Assembly: GCA_023664955.1 (NCBI GenBank) | Contig: JAMPEV010000002.1 | Span: 46,509-110,508, forward strand | Reading direction: 5' to 3' | DNA from: Duncaniella sp. | GTDB taxonomy: Bacteria > Bacteroidota > Bacteroidia > Bacteroidales > Muribaculaceae | Length of the DNA stretch: 64,000 nt | Part shown: positions 24,060-32,841 of the stretch, in pieces | Numbering within the stretch: the stretch's first letter is position 1 | Layout: every line of letters begins with the position of its first letter | Position numbers and translations under genes: made by a program | The notes under the pieces: model-generated | Told to the model about the DNA's origin: nothing | The model's input: the letters and a program-made list of their open reading frames with translations, nothing else | The model's database searches: none

Positions 24060-25478
24060 CTACTTAGAATGACGTGCTTCTATTTCGCGATTGATATTGT
24101 CAATCACATCGTCGTCAAGTTCGTAGCGTGAGATAATGAACATGGCAAGCAAAAGTAGTAGAGCCGGAATTACAGCAACAAGCCAAAGGATTCCCTGCTC
24201 GGCAAAGGGAGTTTGGGACGCGATATCCTTGTTAAAACCCACAAAAGCGAGCACAAGTCCGGGAACTACACCGCCAAGTGCCATGCCCGCCTTATAGAAA
24301 ATGCCGGTGAGGGCATTAACGATACCCGAAATGCGACGGCCATGAGTATATTCGCCGAATGATATGACCTCGGGGACGAGCGCCCACATATAGCCTGTAG
24401 CCACAATCACACCTGTCGACTTTACAAACTGTGCAATGTATACAAGAATAATATGTTCTTTCAAAGCCGGAATCATGGAAATAGCATAAAGCATTGCCAT
24501 GCCGACAATAGCAGTAACTAAGAAGATGTAGAACATCCCCTTTTTCCCGACTTGTTTCTTTATAGCAGGAATCATGGGCATGAAAATAAACGCCGGGATT
24601 GAGCCGAGTCCCATGAAAATAGAAAGTTCGCCGGCCGAGCCATTAAGATTGTAGTTAATATAGTAAGCACCAGCAGCATTTCCGATTGCCATCATCGCAA
24701 AGGCGGTGATGAAGAAGAAGGCCAAAATGCGAAGCGGGCGATTGTGGACAAATTCCATCCAAAGGTCGGAAACTTTGACATCTTCTGTGGCTTTTTTGTC
24801 CATCACAACCCGCTCTCTGCATTGTGAAAAGCAGAAGAAAAGCAGGCCGAGACCCACGCATCCATATATTGCCATCGTTGCAAACCAGGCTCCATCGTTC
24901 ATTGACATGTCAGTTGTCTCTGCCGGATCGAAAAATTTTAGAACGATAGGAATTCCCATGCCCACGGACAGTCCTCCCACATTTGCCATGAACATTCTCA
25001 CGGCTGTGAGTTTGGTGATTTCAGCAGTATCGCGTGTCAGAGAAGCATTAAGTGCTCCGTATGGCACATTGACGAGTGTGTAACACATTGAAAGCCCTAC
25101 GTATGTAATATATGCATAAAGTAGAGAGCCTGAAAACCCGTTCCAAAAGCATAGGAGGGCGAAAGCAGTCAACGGAATACCACCGAGAATGAGATATGCA
25201 CGGTATTTCCCCAATTTCGGGTCATGCTTATCAACAAATGTACCTACCAGCGGGTCCCAAATCACATCCACAATCCTGACGATGAGGAACATTATGGCAG
25301 CGACTGCCGGGTCTAGACCGTAGACATTTGTGTAGAAAAACAACAGGTACATACTGATGGTCTGATAGATTAGGTTCTGAGCAAGATCGCCTGAGCCGAA
25401 TCCTATGCACTGGAGCATTGATACCTTGTAAAAGCCCTTGGCTTCAAGTGGACGTGAAATTGTCGTAGTTGCTTCCAT
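24060..25478 (-). CDS. GPH-family MFS symporter for xylosides
   Basis: A 472-residue inner-membrane carrier of the glycoside-pentoside-hexuronide:cation symporter family with 12 predicted helices. The family signature is in the N-terminal half: MLQCIGFGSGDLAQNLIYQT, IVRIVDVIWDPLVGTFVDKHD and KLGKYRAYLILGGIPL. Within this locus it should bring xylose, xylobiose or short branched oligomers into the cytoplasm for GH43 with cation coupling. It lies between the esterase and the second GH10 gene. Substrate is inferred from neighbours. Confidence 0.92.
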   Translation of the reverse strand: MEATTTISRPLEAKGFYKVSMLQCIGFGSGDLAQNLIYQTISMYLLFFYTNVYGLDPAVAAIMFLIVRIVDVIWDPLVGTFVDKHDPKLGKYRAYLILGGIPLTAFALLCFWNGFSGSLLYAYITYVGLSMCYTLVNVPYGALNASLTRDTAEITKLTAVRMFMANVGGLSVGMGIPIVLKFFDPAETTDMSMNDGAWFATMAIYGCVGLGLLFFCFSQCRERVVMDKKATEDVKVSDLWMEFVHNRPLRILAFFFITAFAMMAIGNAAGAYYINYNLNGSAGELSIFMGLGSIPAFIFMPMIPAIKKQVGKKGMFYIFLVTAIVGMAMLYAISMIPALKEHIILVYIAQFVKSTGVIVATGYMWALVPEVISFGEYTHGRRISGIVNALTGIFYKAGMALGGVVPGLVLAFVGFNKDIASQTPFAEQGILWLVAVIPALLLLLAMFIISRYELDDDVIDNINREIEARHSK

Positions 25479-25520
25479 GGAGGTTATTTAGATGGATTTT
25501 TTAAGGATAATACTGGTTTA

Positions 25521-27176
25521 TTACTTAGCATTTGCTATGTCACTTGCGATCGCATCTGCAATGCGGCAGCCAAGTGTCTTCTTGTCAAGTGGATGGATAT
25601 CGTTCCATTCTCCCAAGTCGGAATTACGGATAAGGGTGGCAACCGGGGTCTCATTTGCCACTTGTGCCTGATATTTACGCATTTGTTTCCATGCCTCACG
25701 ACCGCCTACATCGGTTGGATGCAGGAAGTCGGCCAGTTCGATGATATAGAATGGCATTTGGGTGTCACCGGAAGCGTTACGCCAACTTCCAATCATGGTT
25801 TCAAGCATCGCAGGATACTGATTGCGATTGCTGACATTAGATTCTCCTTGATACCACACTGCGCCTCTAACCGGGTAGCCAATCACCGGGGCAATCATGC
25901 TATTGTAAAGCACCGCAGGCAGATAGCAATAGAACATCATACTTGGGCTACCGGGCATCGGTGCACCGGGAGCATATTTCCATGCGCCTTCAAGTGAGAT
26001 TTCATCATCGTTAGTGACACCATAGCGTGCGTATGGACGGTCACCGAAGATGATTTTGTAGGGCTTTTCGGGTACGAAATGGGGTGTTCCGTTACCAGAA
26101 ATCAGACGGATTGCGATTGTATTCTCGCCCGATTTCAATAGGCCCTGAGGTATGGGGTAAATGCGGGGAGGATACATATAAGAGGTAAAACCGACTTGCT
26201 TACCGTTAACCCACACAGAATCAGCGTCCACTATACATCCAAGACGCAATGTGGCAGGAAGGCCAGCGTGGGTATCGTCAATGTTGATTGTGCGACGGAA
26301 CCAATGGGTGCCATTGATAGGATTGAGACCGTCTGTTGCCCAATCAGTTGAGAGAAGGTCCACCTCCTTCCATGTAGAGTCATCAAGCTCAAGAGAATAA
26401 TATTTCAGCTCACCGTTCAGCCCGGGATCGGCTGCATCAACGGTGGAGTTCCATGCCGCGTAATTGCGTCCTTCCTGGGCTTTTATGGCATCACGATATG
26501 CGTCATTGTCGTAAATATGTTTCTTGTTAAGGTAGAATGGGTAATCTGCAAGTGACTCTTCTGAAATCCATGATTCCACAGGGGTGCCACCCCATGAAGC
26601 ATTAATGATTCCTACCGGCAAACCGGTTTTTTCATTCAAGGCTTTTGCCGTGAAATAGGCAACTGCGGAGAAATTCATTACATTATCATCGGCTGATTTC
26701 CATGCAGTAGCGCTCACATCGGTGCGCTCACCATGAAATTCAACCTCTTTGGGCACAAGGAATTGACGAATGGCAGGATTCTTATATTCGGCAATTTCAT
26801 CGGCATACATGTCAGTAACACGATTAACGGGAAGTTCCATATTCGACTGTCCGGAACAAAGCAGCACATCACCGACAACCACATCGGGAATTACAATATC
26901 GTTCACCTCGATCGTGTAATCTTTTCCGGTTTTTAATGCCGGGAGTATAACACGCCATTTTCCTTCGGAATCAGCGGTTACTGTGGTCTTATTTCCTTTA
27001 ACCACTTTCACAGTCACCATTTCACCGGGGTCGGCAGTACCCCAAAGTGTAAGAGGGCGGTCACGCTGCACCACCATCCCTTCGGAGATGATTTGGGGAA
27101 GCAAGACTTTTGCTTCTGAAAATTGCGAGGCAAGCGCAAGCGCTAATATTGTAATGATTATTTTTGACTTTTTCAT
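25521..27176 (-). CDS. sialate O-acetylesterase-like SGNH esterase (probable acetylxylan esterase)
   Basis: A 551-residue secreted esterase. Signal peptide 1-22; start of the family core with LPQIISEGMVVQRDRPLTLWG (about 26-46); block I LLCSGQSNMELPV with Ser111; an inserted jelly-roll module (about 230-365) with THWFRRTIN and VNGKQVGFTSYMYPPR; block with AVWYQGESNV; and the closing NDIHPLDKK with Asp526 and His528. It ends only 23 residues after the His and lacks the C-terminal extension of longer homologues. In Bacteroides xylan loci such enzymes remove acetyl groups from xylose residues. It lies between GH35-like and the symporter. Confidence 0.88.
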   Translation of the reverse strand: MKKSKIIITILALALASQFSEAKVLLPQIISEGMVVQRDRPLTLWGTADPGEMVTVKVVKGNKTTVTADSEGKWRVILPALKTGKDYTIEVNDIVIPDVVVGDVLLCSGQSNMELPVNRVTDMYADEIAEYKNPAIRQFLVPKEVEFHGERTDVSATAWKSADDNVMNFSAVAYFTAKALNEKTGLPVGIINASWGGTPVESWISEESLADYPFYLNKKHIYDNDAYRDAIKAQEGRNYAAWNSTVDAADPGLNGELKYYSLELDDSTWKEVDLLSTDWATDGLNPINGTHWFRRTINIDDTHAGLPATLRLGCIVDADSVWVNGKQVGFTSYMYPPRIYPIPQGLLKSGENTIAIRLISGNGTPHFVPEKPYKIIFGDRPYARYGVTNDDEISLEGAWKYAPGAPMPGSPSMMFYCYLPAVLYNSMIAPVIGYPVRGAVWYQGESNVSNRNQYPAMLETMIGSWRNASGDTQMPFYIIELADFLHPTDVGGREAWKQMRKYQAQVANETPVATLIRNSDLGEWNDIHPLDKKTLGCRIADAIASDIANAK

Positions 27177-27227
27177 TATGCAGTTGATATATGTTATAGT
27201 AATTCGCTTATTAGAAATGCATGGACC

Positions 27228-28943
27228 CTAATAGTGATAAATTTTCACATGGAGTATCTTAAATTCGTCAACACCGATTCTTACATGTCGCCCCTGGTGA
27301 GTTTCATCGCCGTTCAAAGTTCGGATACGATTCAGAGTACCGTCGGGATTGACCGACACTTCATTTACCGATGCGAGACCAATACGGGGAATCTTGGTCC
27401 TCTGTATAGGTTTTGAAATGTAGGTGGACACATTAAGATTGTCATTGCCGCTAAGAGCGAAACCATCCTCTCCTGTTATGGGCGAGACAGATGAAGAAGC
27501 TCCTGACGGCTCGAAAGTGGTAACAATTCCACTCCCGGCAATAATATACTCTTCGGGGGTTAATTGGATTATGAGTCCACCCATCGGTCGCCACTGAGCC
27601 TGGTCTTTAGCGCGCGGATCCCAAGGCAAAGTAAAATAGTGAGAGGTTTTGATACTAACGCCATCGTTTTCTATGGTCCTACTAACAGAGTCGGCATCAA
27701 GATAGAAACCATGCATTGTCCCCTTCCCTAAATGCTTGGCAATTATCGGGGTAAGAGATATCAGCTTCTCATTACCCTGTTTTTGGTAACTGTAATCGCC
27801 CACAGCACGTAGATTATAAGCGAATGGGCATAAACCGATAGCACCATGCTCACCCACCACGTAAAAGGCTTGGACGCTATTAGCCGGAGTCGCCTTTATT
27901 TCTGACACAAAAAGCTGATTGTCAGGAAGTGAGTATTTCCTCATCCACGAAGTGAAGCCATCGTCATATAGGTCAATAGCAAGGAGAGTGAGAGAAGGAG
28001 CCCCTGCATGCCAAATATCTTTAAGGTGGTCCAATGGTCCGGCCGAGGGGTATTCACCCGGTTTGCGTCCACGGGAATTTAGAGCAGCATTTACATAAAG
28101 TGGCATATCCGGGAAAACAGAATGGGCGATCTGCGAAAGACCTTCCACATACGTGGCGTAGTTGTAGGCCATGAAGATTTCGTCGGTGTATATATCATCG
28201 CCAAACATTTCAGTCCAGCTTCCCGATTGCTTCATACCGGCTTCCTGCCACTTTGAAAGAAGCACAGGGTGAAGTGATTCCTTATTATTTTTGAAATGAT
28301 TGATTAATTGTGCGGGAACACCTTTATTATACACTTCGTCGGCTAATGCAGAGTGGTCACGTGCGTCTTCAAGCATACCAATTTCATTTTCAATCTGGAG
28401 CATGATTACGGAGCCATCATTATCAACCTGTTTAATGTGCTGAAGCAGTGCAAAAAAAGCAGCCGCATCCGCTTCGTATACGTTTGGCGAGAATGCTGAA
28501 GCTATTTCAAGAGGTTTTCCGGTTGATGTATATGCCCGTGGATATGTCTTGGTGTCACACTTAAACCACTCCGGGGCATAGCAGCTCATGGAGTTTTTCC
28601 ATGCGCCAAACCATAGCGGTACCACCTTCAGTCCTTCATCTGAGGCTTGTGATATTATTTCGTCGACAGAGGAAAAATCAAACTCCCCTTTCCGCGGTTC
28701 GATAAGCTCCCATGTTACCGGGATTAGAATTGTATTATAACCGTGAGCTTTAGCCTTTTCAATCGACTCCTTGACATCCTGCGGCGACGAGGCCATGGAA
28801 TTGCCGGTCTCTCCACCCACTATTATATAAGGAGAGCCATCAACTATGAGACGAATGGCATTACCTTGACGATCGAGTCTTGACTCGGCATTAAGGGTGA
28901 GGATGAATGTGTTAAGAAGTATAAAAAGGGTAAACCTGAGCAT
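27228..28943 (-). CDS. GH35-like glycoside hydrolase with DUF5597-type C-terminus
   Basis: From the ATG at 28943 the product is 571 residues with a signal peptide (MLRFTLFILLNTFILTLNAE); an ATG at 29021 would add a non-signal leader lying inside a hairpin, so I reject it. The N-terminal 350 residues are a clan-A TIM barrel: YNTILIPVTWELIEPRKGEFDF, acid/base Glu187 in LQIENEIG and probable nucleophile Glu348 in LFVSEIKA. The C-terminal 200 residues form beta domains that match DUF5597. Family members are beta-galactosidases or related enzymes; in a xylan locus it may remove galactose or arabinose-type decorations or act on xylosides. The true substrate is unknown. Confidence 0.85.
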   Translation of the reverse strand: MLRFTLFILLNTFILTLNAESRLDRQGNAIRLIVDGSPYIIVGGETGNSMASSPQDVKESIEKAKAHGYNTILIPVTWELIEPRKGEFDFSSVDEIISQASDEGLKVVPLWFGAWKNSMSCYAPEWFKCDTKTYPRAYTSTGKPLEIASAFSPNVYEADAAAFFALLQHIKQVDNDGSVIMLQIENEIGMLEDARDHSALADEVYNKGVPAQLINHFKNNKESLHPVLLSKWQEAGMKQSGSWTEMFGDDIYTDEIFMAYNYATYVEGLSQIAHSVFPDMPLYVNAALNSRGRKPGEYPSAGPLDHLKDIWHAGAPSLTLLAIDLYDDGFTSWMRKYSLPDNQLFVSEIKATPANSVQAFYVVGEHGAIGLCPFAYNLRAVGDYSYQKQGNEKLISLTPIIAKHLGKGTMHGFYLDADSVSRTIENDGVSIKTSHYFTLPWDPRAKDQAQWRPMGGLIIQLTPEEYIIAGSGIVTTFEPSGASSSVSPITGEDGFALSGNDNLNVSTYISKPIQRTKIPRIGLASVNEVSVNPDGTLNRIRTLNGDETHQGRHVRIGVDEFKILHVKIYHY

Positions 28944-28970
28944 ATGAGAATGGAAATGTAATTTTGGGAG

Positions 28971-29022
28971 GATAAAAAGCCCCCATGTGTGTGGCAGACC
29001 AAAAAAGGAGCTGCCACACACA
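28971..29022 (-). promoter_or_regulatory. 12-bp hairpin inside the xylan operon
   Basis: A perfect 12-bp stem, tgtgtgtggcag (28986-28997) with ctgccacacaca (29011-29022), with a 13-base loop. On the minus strand it is followed by TGGGGGC and then TTTTT (28978-28974). It sits between the CBM-GH10 stop and the GH35-like start. The gap before the T tract is longer than in a standard terminator, so a partial terminator, processing site or 3' stabiliser for the susC-to-GH10 message are all possible. Confidence 0.6.
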
Positions 29023-29038
29023 CGAGGCAGTTTAGGGA

Positions 29039-31351
29039 TTATTTAGCAGTCTGGCTATAATCAGGGCTTGTGAAACCTGCGCCGAGGTCTTCTCCGGCAA
29101 TAGCATCGCATATTCCCTTATAGGCGACCTTGCGTCCATAACTTGCATCGAAGATGTTGGGCGATTCATCCTTCAACCAGTATTCATGTTCCTTAGCGTT
29201 ATCGCTGAGACCCCAAATAGTGATCGCACTCTGCTGTGCCTGAGGAACATTCTCAAAGAATGAGGTGAGAATCATCTGATAGATATCACTCTGGGTCTGG
29301 AGATCATCAGCTGAGGGGCTTGCAGTGCCGAGTGCAACGTCAAGCTCCGTGATGCGGATTAACTTGCCGGTTGAGGCAAGAGTCTTGAACATTGCATCAA
29401 CCTGCTCCTTGGTGATAGACTTTGAAACGTGCATCTGAGTACCGATACCATCCACGTGCGCGCCGCCGGCTTCGATTGCTTGTACGAACTCGATGAGTTT
29501 GGCGAGCTTGCTCGGGTTGGTTTCGAGGTTATACTCATTGACAAATAGTTTGGCATTGTTTGGAGAATACTTGGCAGCATATTCAAACGCCTTAATAGCA
29601 TAGTCCATACCGCAATAGTATCCCCAATAGAAATGACCGTTTCCGGCTTCATTGGTCCAGTTAAGGTTAAGGCCTTCTTCAGTCGACTCAGCAGGCTCGC
29701 TGTCACCGTCCATCCAACCGCCTTCAACGCCACGGATTTGGCAATTATCACCGATAGGTTCATTGATGACATCCCATGAGGTCACAGCATTGCCCATGTG
29801 GGTCATTGCTTCCTTAATCCACTCTTCCATTGCATTGAGGAGAATATCCTTCTTCTCCTCACCCGATTTCACTTCATAGTGGAATGAAGCTGCACGACTC
29901 TTGATGGCACGAGATGCGGGTTCTTCGATCTTCTTACCAAACTTAATATTGTCGATAGTGTAAGTAGCGCCCACCGCACCAAAATTGATAATAATGCGGT
30001 TTACATCGTCATAATCCTTGATGGTGAACTCATATTCACAAGTAATCCAATCAGTACCAACGGGGAAAGTGTTATACCCGCCCTGACTGCCGTAGGTGGA
30101 GCCATTCTGGTACTGGAACTGAAGCTGTCCGGCTGCTGATGATGACTTGGCTTGGAACTGGATAATGTAGGGAACGCCTTGGAGGAGGGGAGTGTCAAAG
30201 GTGTAAGCACATTGGGCTTCCCATGCATTACCGTCGGCCTTTGTTACGAGAACGAGAGCCTTTGAATTGTCAACACCGACACCGTCTACCACTTCGCCCG
30301 ACTCCTTGTTAGAACCCCAGGAGCTCCAACCACCTGTTGAGCCACCTTCAAAGTCGTATGCGTCGCCCACCATGATGTTTTCCATAGGATCCTTAGCGGG
30401 CTCAGTATATTCTCCGAAGCGGATATCGTCGATGTAGTAAGTGGCACCTACCGCACCAAAATTGATGATGATACGATTTACGTCATCGTAGTTAGTGATG
30501 GTGAAATTGTATTCACAGGTAATCCAATCAGTTCCCACGGGGAAGTCATTATAACCGCCTTGGCTACCGTATGTAGTGCCGTTCTGATACTGGAACTGGA
30601 GTTTACCGGCTGCTGATGAAGATTTTGCCTTGAAGCTAATCTTGTATTCCACATCTTTCTTTAAAGGAGTGTCAAAAGTGTAGGCAAATTGAGCCTCCCA
30701 ACTATTACCGTCAGCCTTTGTTTTGAGCACAAGTGCCTTTGAACCGTCAACTCCTACGCCATCGACCACCTCACCTGACTCCTTGTTGGAACCCCAGGAA
30801 CTCCATCCACCGGTTGAACCGCCTTCAAAGTCAGAAGCATCGCCAACGAGAATATTTGAGATACCGTCACCGCCACCAGTCTGTTCCTGTACAAGCTTCG
30901 GAGCGATAAGTCCCTTCATGTAAGTCTGTTGTTGCTGAGTGTGCCAAAGAAGGTTGTGACCATGTAACTTCAGACCGGTGCTCATGGCGAGGAACTGGTC
31001 AACGCTGCTCCAATTGTATGCACCGGATGAAGAAACAATTGACTGATGCTTCATCGCATTCCCGAAGGTGACACCTTGGAAATTGTCGAGCACCGCCTGG
31101 CGATAGTTTGGATTCTCTTCATCAAGGAACTGGTCAAGGCTCATGCCGATTGTGATGTCAGCATCGGGGTGATATTGAGCCATATAATTCTTGATGAAAT
31201 CGTATTTTGAGATTTTCTCTGCAAGCTCCATCGGGATTTCGGTGGGTTTGACAGTGCTGTCAGGCTCCTTCCACTCCATAATCTGGTCATCGCAAGCAAC
31301 GAACAGCATCGATGCGGCTGCAAGGGGGAATATTATCTTATTTACTTTCAT
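29039..31351 (-). CDS. GH10 endo-xylanase with two CBMs inserted in the catalytic domain, lipoprotein
   Basis: A 770-residue surface-type lipoprotein (lipobox LFVAC, Cys20). The GH10 barrel is split: the first half spans about 41-155 (GNAMKHQSI, GHNLLWHTQQQ), then two CBM4/9/22-like jelly rolls at about 165-312 and 325-471, then the second half 485-757 with acid/base Glu531 (SWDVINEP) and nucleophile Glu669 (IRITELDVAL). This layout is known for Bacteroides and Prevotella Xyn10 proteins. The two CBMs are almost the same sequence (both start DFEGGSTGGWSSWGSNKES). It probably cuts xylan at the cell surface and feeds SusCD. It lies 20 bases after the glycan-binding protein gene. Confidence 0.96.
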   Translation of the reverse strand: MKVNKIIFPLAAASMLFVACDDQIMEWKEPDSTVKPTEIPMELAEKISKYDFIKNYMAQYHPDADITIGMSLDQFLDEENPNYRQAVLDNFQGVTFGNAMKHQSIVSSSGAYNWSSVDQFLAMSTGLKLHGHNLLWHTQQQQTYMKGLIAPKLVQEQTGGGDGISNILVGDASDFEGGSTGGWSSWGSNKESGEVVDGVGVDGSKALVLKTKADGNSWEAQFAYTFDTPLKKDVEYKISFKAKSSSAAGKLQFQYQNGTTYGSQGGYNDFPVGTDWITCEYNFTITNYDDVNRIIINFGAVGATYYIDDIRFGEYTEPAKDPMENIMVGDAYDFEGGSTGGWSSWGSNKESGEVVDGVGVDNSKALVLVTKADGNAWEAQCAYTFDTPLLQGVPYIIQFQAKSSSAAGQLQFQYQNGSTYGSQGGYNTFPVGTDWITCEYEFTIKDYDDVNRIIINFGAVGATYTIDNIKFGKKIEEPASRAIKSRAASFHYEVKSGEEKKDILLNAMEEWIKEAMTHMGNAVTSWDVINEPIGDNCQIRGVEGGWMDGDSEPAESTEEGLNLNWTNEAGNGHFYWGYYCGMDYAIKAFEYAAKYSPNNAKLFVNEYNLETNPSKLAKLIEFVQAIEAGGAHVDGIGTQMHVSKSITKEQVDAMFKTLASTGKLIRITELDVALGTASPSADDLQTQSDIYQMILTSFFENVPQAQQSAITIWGLSDNAKEHEYWLKDESPNIFDASYGRKVAYKGICDAIAGEDLGAGFTSPDYSQTAK
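29939..30859. repeat. tandem near-duplicate CBM coding repeat
   Basis: Two copies of a roughly 440-base segment (30416-30859 and 29939-30379) with a 477-base period encode the two CBMs of the GH10 gene. Long runs match at DNA level, for example the stretch for GWSSWGSNKESGEVVDGVGVD, with mostly synonymous differences. This suggests recent duplication or gene conversion. Confidence 0.85.
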
Positions 31352-31371
31352 GATTTTCTTAGTTAAGGTGG

Positions 31372-32817
31372 TTATTCATCTTCCGGTTCCTCGTAATCGG
31401 TAGGCTCGAAAAGCTTATAGGGTACGATACGCCAGTTGTCAAGATAGATTTTCGGACCGTTGAACGCTGTGGATTTCAGTGACACTTTCTCTCCGGCAGC
31501 GCTGGTGTAGTCGAAATCTGTGTTAACGAAACCGATGCCAAAGTTGGGATAAGTAGCAGCCATGCGGTCGTCAATCACCATTTGGAAAGTGGGAGTTGCG
31601 CTTTCCGGGTCGGATATTAAGGTAGCATACTTGTTAAATGCGCTCAAGGGGATGGTGTAGGTGACCCACTTTTGTGCCTGAAATGGAACGATGTCACCAC
31701 TTGTGCCCATACTTAGCCAGGGGGCAATGCAGCACACGAGGTTATTCTTGCCATCATCGTCGCTACCAAAGCCTGCGAAGTTGTAATTGTTGATAAGCTG
31801 AACCTGCAAGGTACCCGTGTTACTCCAGGGCTCGGGACAGAGGATATCAAACTGGAATGCAACTTCAGTGACAGGAGTGGTAGGGGGTATGAGATCGGCG
31901 AGACGAGCCCAGTTTTCCCATTCGAGATTACCGTCACCTACAGTATGGCATTCGGTGGCACGAGGTTTGCCGGCTGAGATTCCATCCTTTAGTAAACGGT
32001 CAGGAACAATCTGCACACAGTTGTTGCGACCTGAGCCGATTGGGTCGGCAACGATATCGCCATCTTCCACCTTGTTAGAAATCATTGAACCTGTTTCTTT
32101 CCAGCTCCAAGCACCCTGTTGTCCTTCAGTGTCGAAGTCGAGGAGCATGCCGCGCTTTTCATTGAAGTATGCAGGCGATTGGGTAACACCATTGGGGCTT
32201 TCAGAAATAAGAGCACCGCCGGCGGTTACACCTGAAGGCATAACGAAGGTAAACCATTCGCCGTCAGGATCGTTTTCGATACCGGTTGTCACCTCAACAC
32301 CACCGGGGAGGGTGACTTTTGAGGTTTCATGCAGGTAGGCACCTGACACAGTGACAGTTTCGCCCGGCTGGGGAAGTGTGGGGTTGACAGCCCGGATTGT
32401 TGAATAGCCGTTGCGGATAAGGAACTCGTAGATGAGCTCGGTTTTATCCTTGACGAGACGGATGGTGTTTCTGACCTCCGGATCGCAATTAGTCACCGGG
32501 GTGTCACGGTTAATACTGATGATGAGAGAGTTGTCAGTGACGTATGCACGATTGAAATAGGTGTCATAACCATTGATATAGACCTTCTTCACACCGAAAA
32601 GGCCTTCACCTTCGAGGCGAATCATCTGGCTGAGGCGAGCGAATTCCACAGGACGATCGGGCACCGACGACTTGTAATCCTCAAGGTATACTTGGGTGAT
32701 TTTAATCGGTTTGTCCTGATATTTTTCCTCGAAGTATTCATCATCATCGTTGCATGATGCGAAGCCGAGGGAAAGCATGGCCATAACCGGTAGTATATAA
32801 AGTTTGAAATTTTTCAT
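31372..32817 (-). CDS. surface glycan-binding lipoprotein with IPT/TIG domains (SusE-position)
   Basis: A 481-residue lipoprotein (signal ending FASC, Cys22, followed by an acidic NDDDEY export-type stretch). The first half is made of Ig/IPT-like beta domains (SQMIRLEGEGLFGVKKVYINGYD; RAVNPTLPQPGETVTVSGAYL), and the second half (about 225-470) is a ligand-binding jelly roll (GMLLDFDTEGQQGAWSWKE, PSWSNTG-like region, KVSLKSTAFNGPKIYLDNWRI). It has no catalytic motifs. It occupies the SusE/F position after susD, and equivalent proteins in Bacteroides bind xylan at the cell surface. Confidence 0.87.
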   Translation of the reverse strand: MKNFKLYILPVMAMLSLGFASCNDDDEYFEEKYQDKPIKITQVYLEDYKSSVPDRPVEFARLSQMIRLEGEGLFGVKKVYINGYDTYFNRAYVTDNSLIISINRDTPVTNCDPEVRNTIRLVKDKTELIYEFLIRNGYSTIRAVNPTLPQPGETVTVSGAYLHETSKVTLPGGVEVTTGIENDPDGEWFTFVMPSGVTAGGALISESPNGVTQSPAYFNEKRGMLLDFDTEGQQGAWSWKETGSMISNKVEDGDIVADPIGSGRNNCVQIVPDRLLKDGISAGKPRATECHTVGDGNLEWENWARLADLIPPTTPVTEVAFQFDILCPEPWSNTGTLQVQLINNYNFAGFGSDDDGKNNLVCCIAPWLSMGTSGDIVPFQAQKWVTYTIPLSAFNKYATLISDPESATPTFQMVIDDRMAATYPNFGIGFVNTDFDYTSAAGEKVSLKSTAFNGPKIYLDNWRIVPYKLFEPTDYEEPEDE

Positions 32818-32841
32818 GATTTGTTTCCTTTATTCGGTTAA

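Noticed and set aside
29939-30859. Possible CRISPR or mobile repeat because of strong direct repetition
   Set aside because: The 477-base period is coding and matches two CBM domains; no spacers or terminal inverted repeats.
31817-32338. 173-codon plus-strand open frame inside the glycan-binding protein gene
   Set aside because: Shadow frame, no start signal and no family features.
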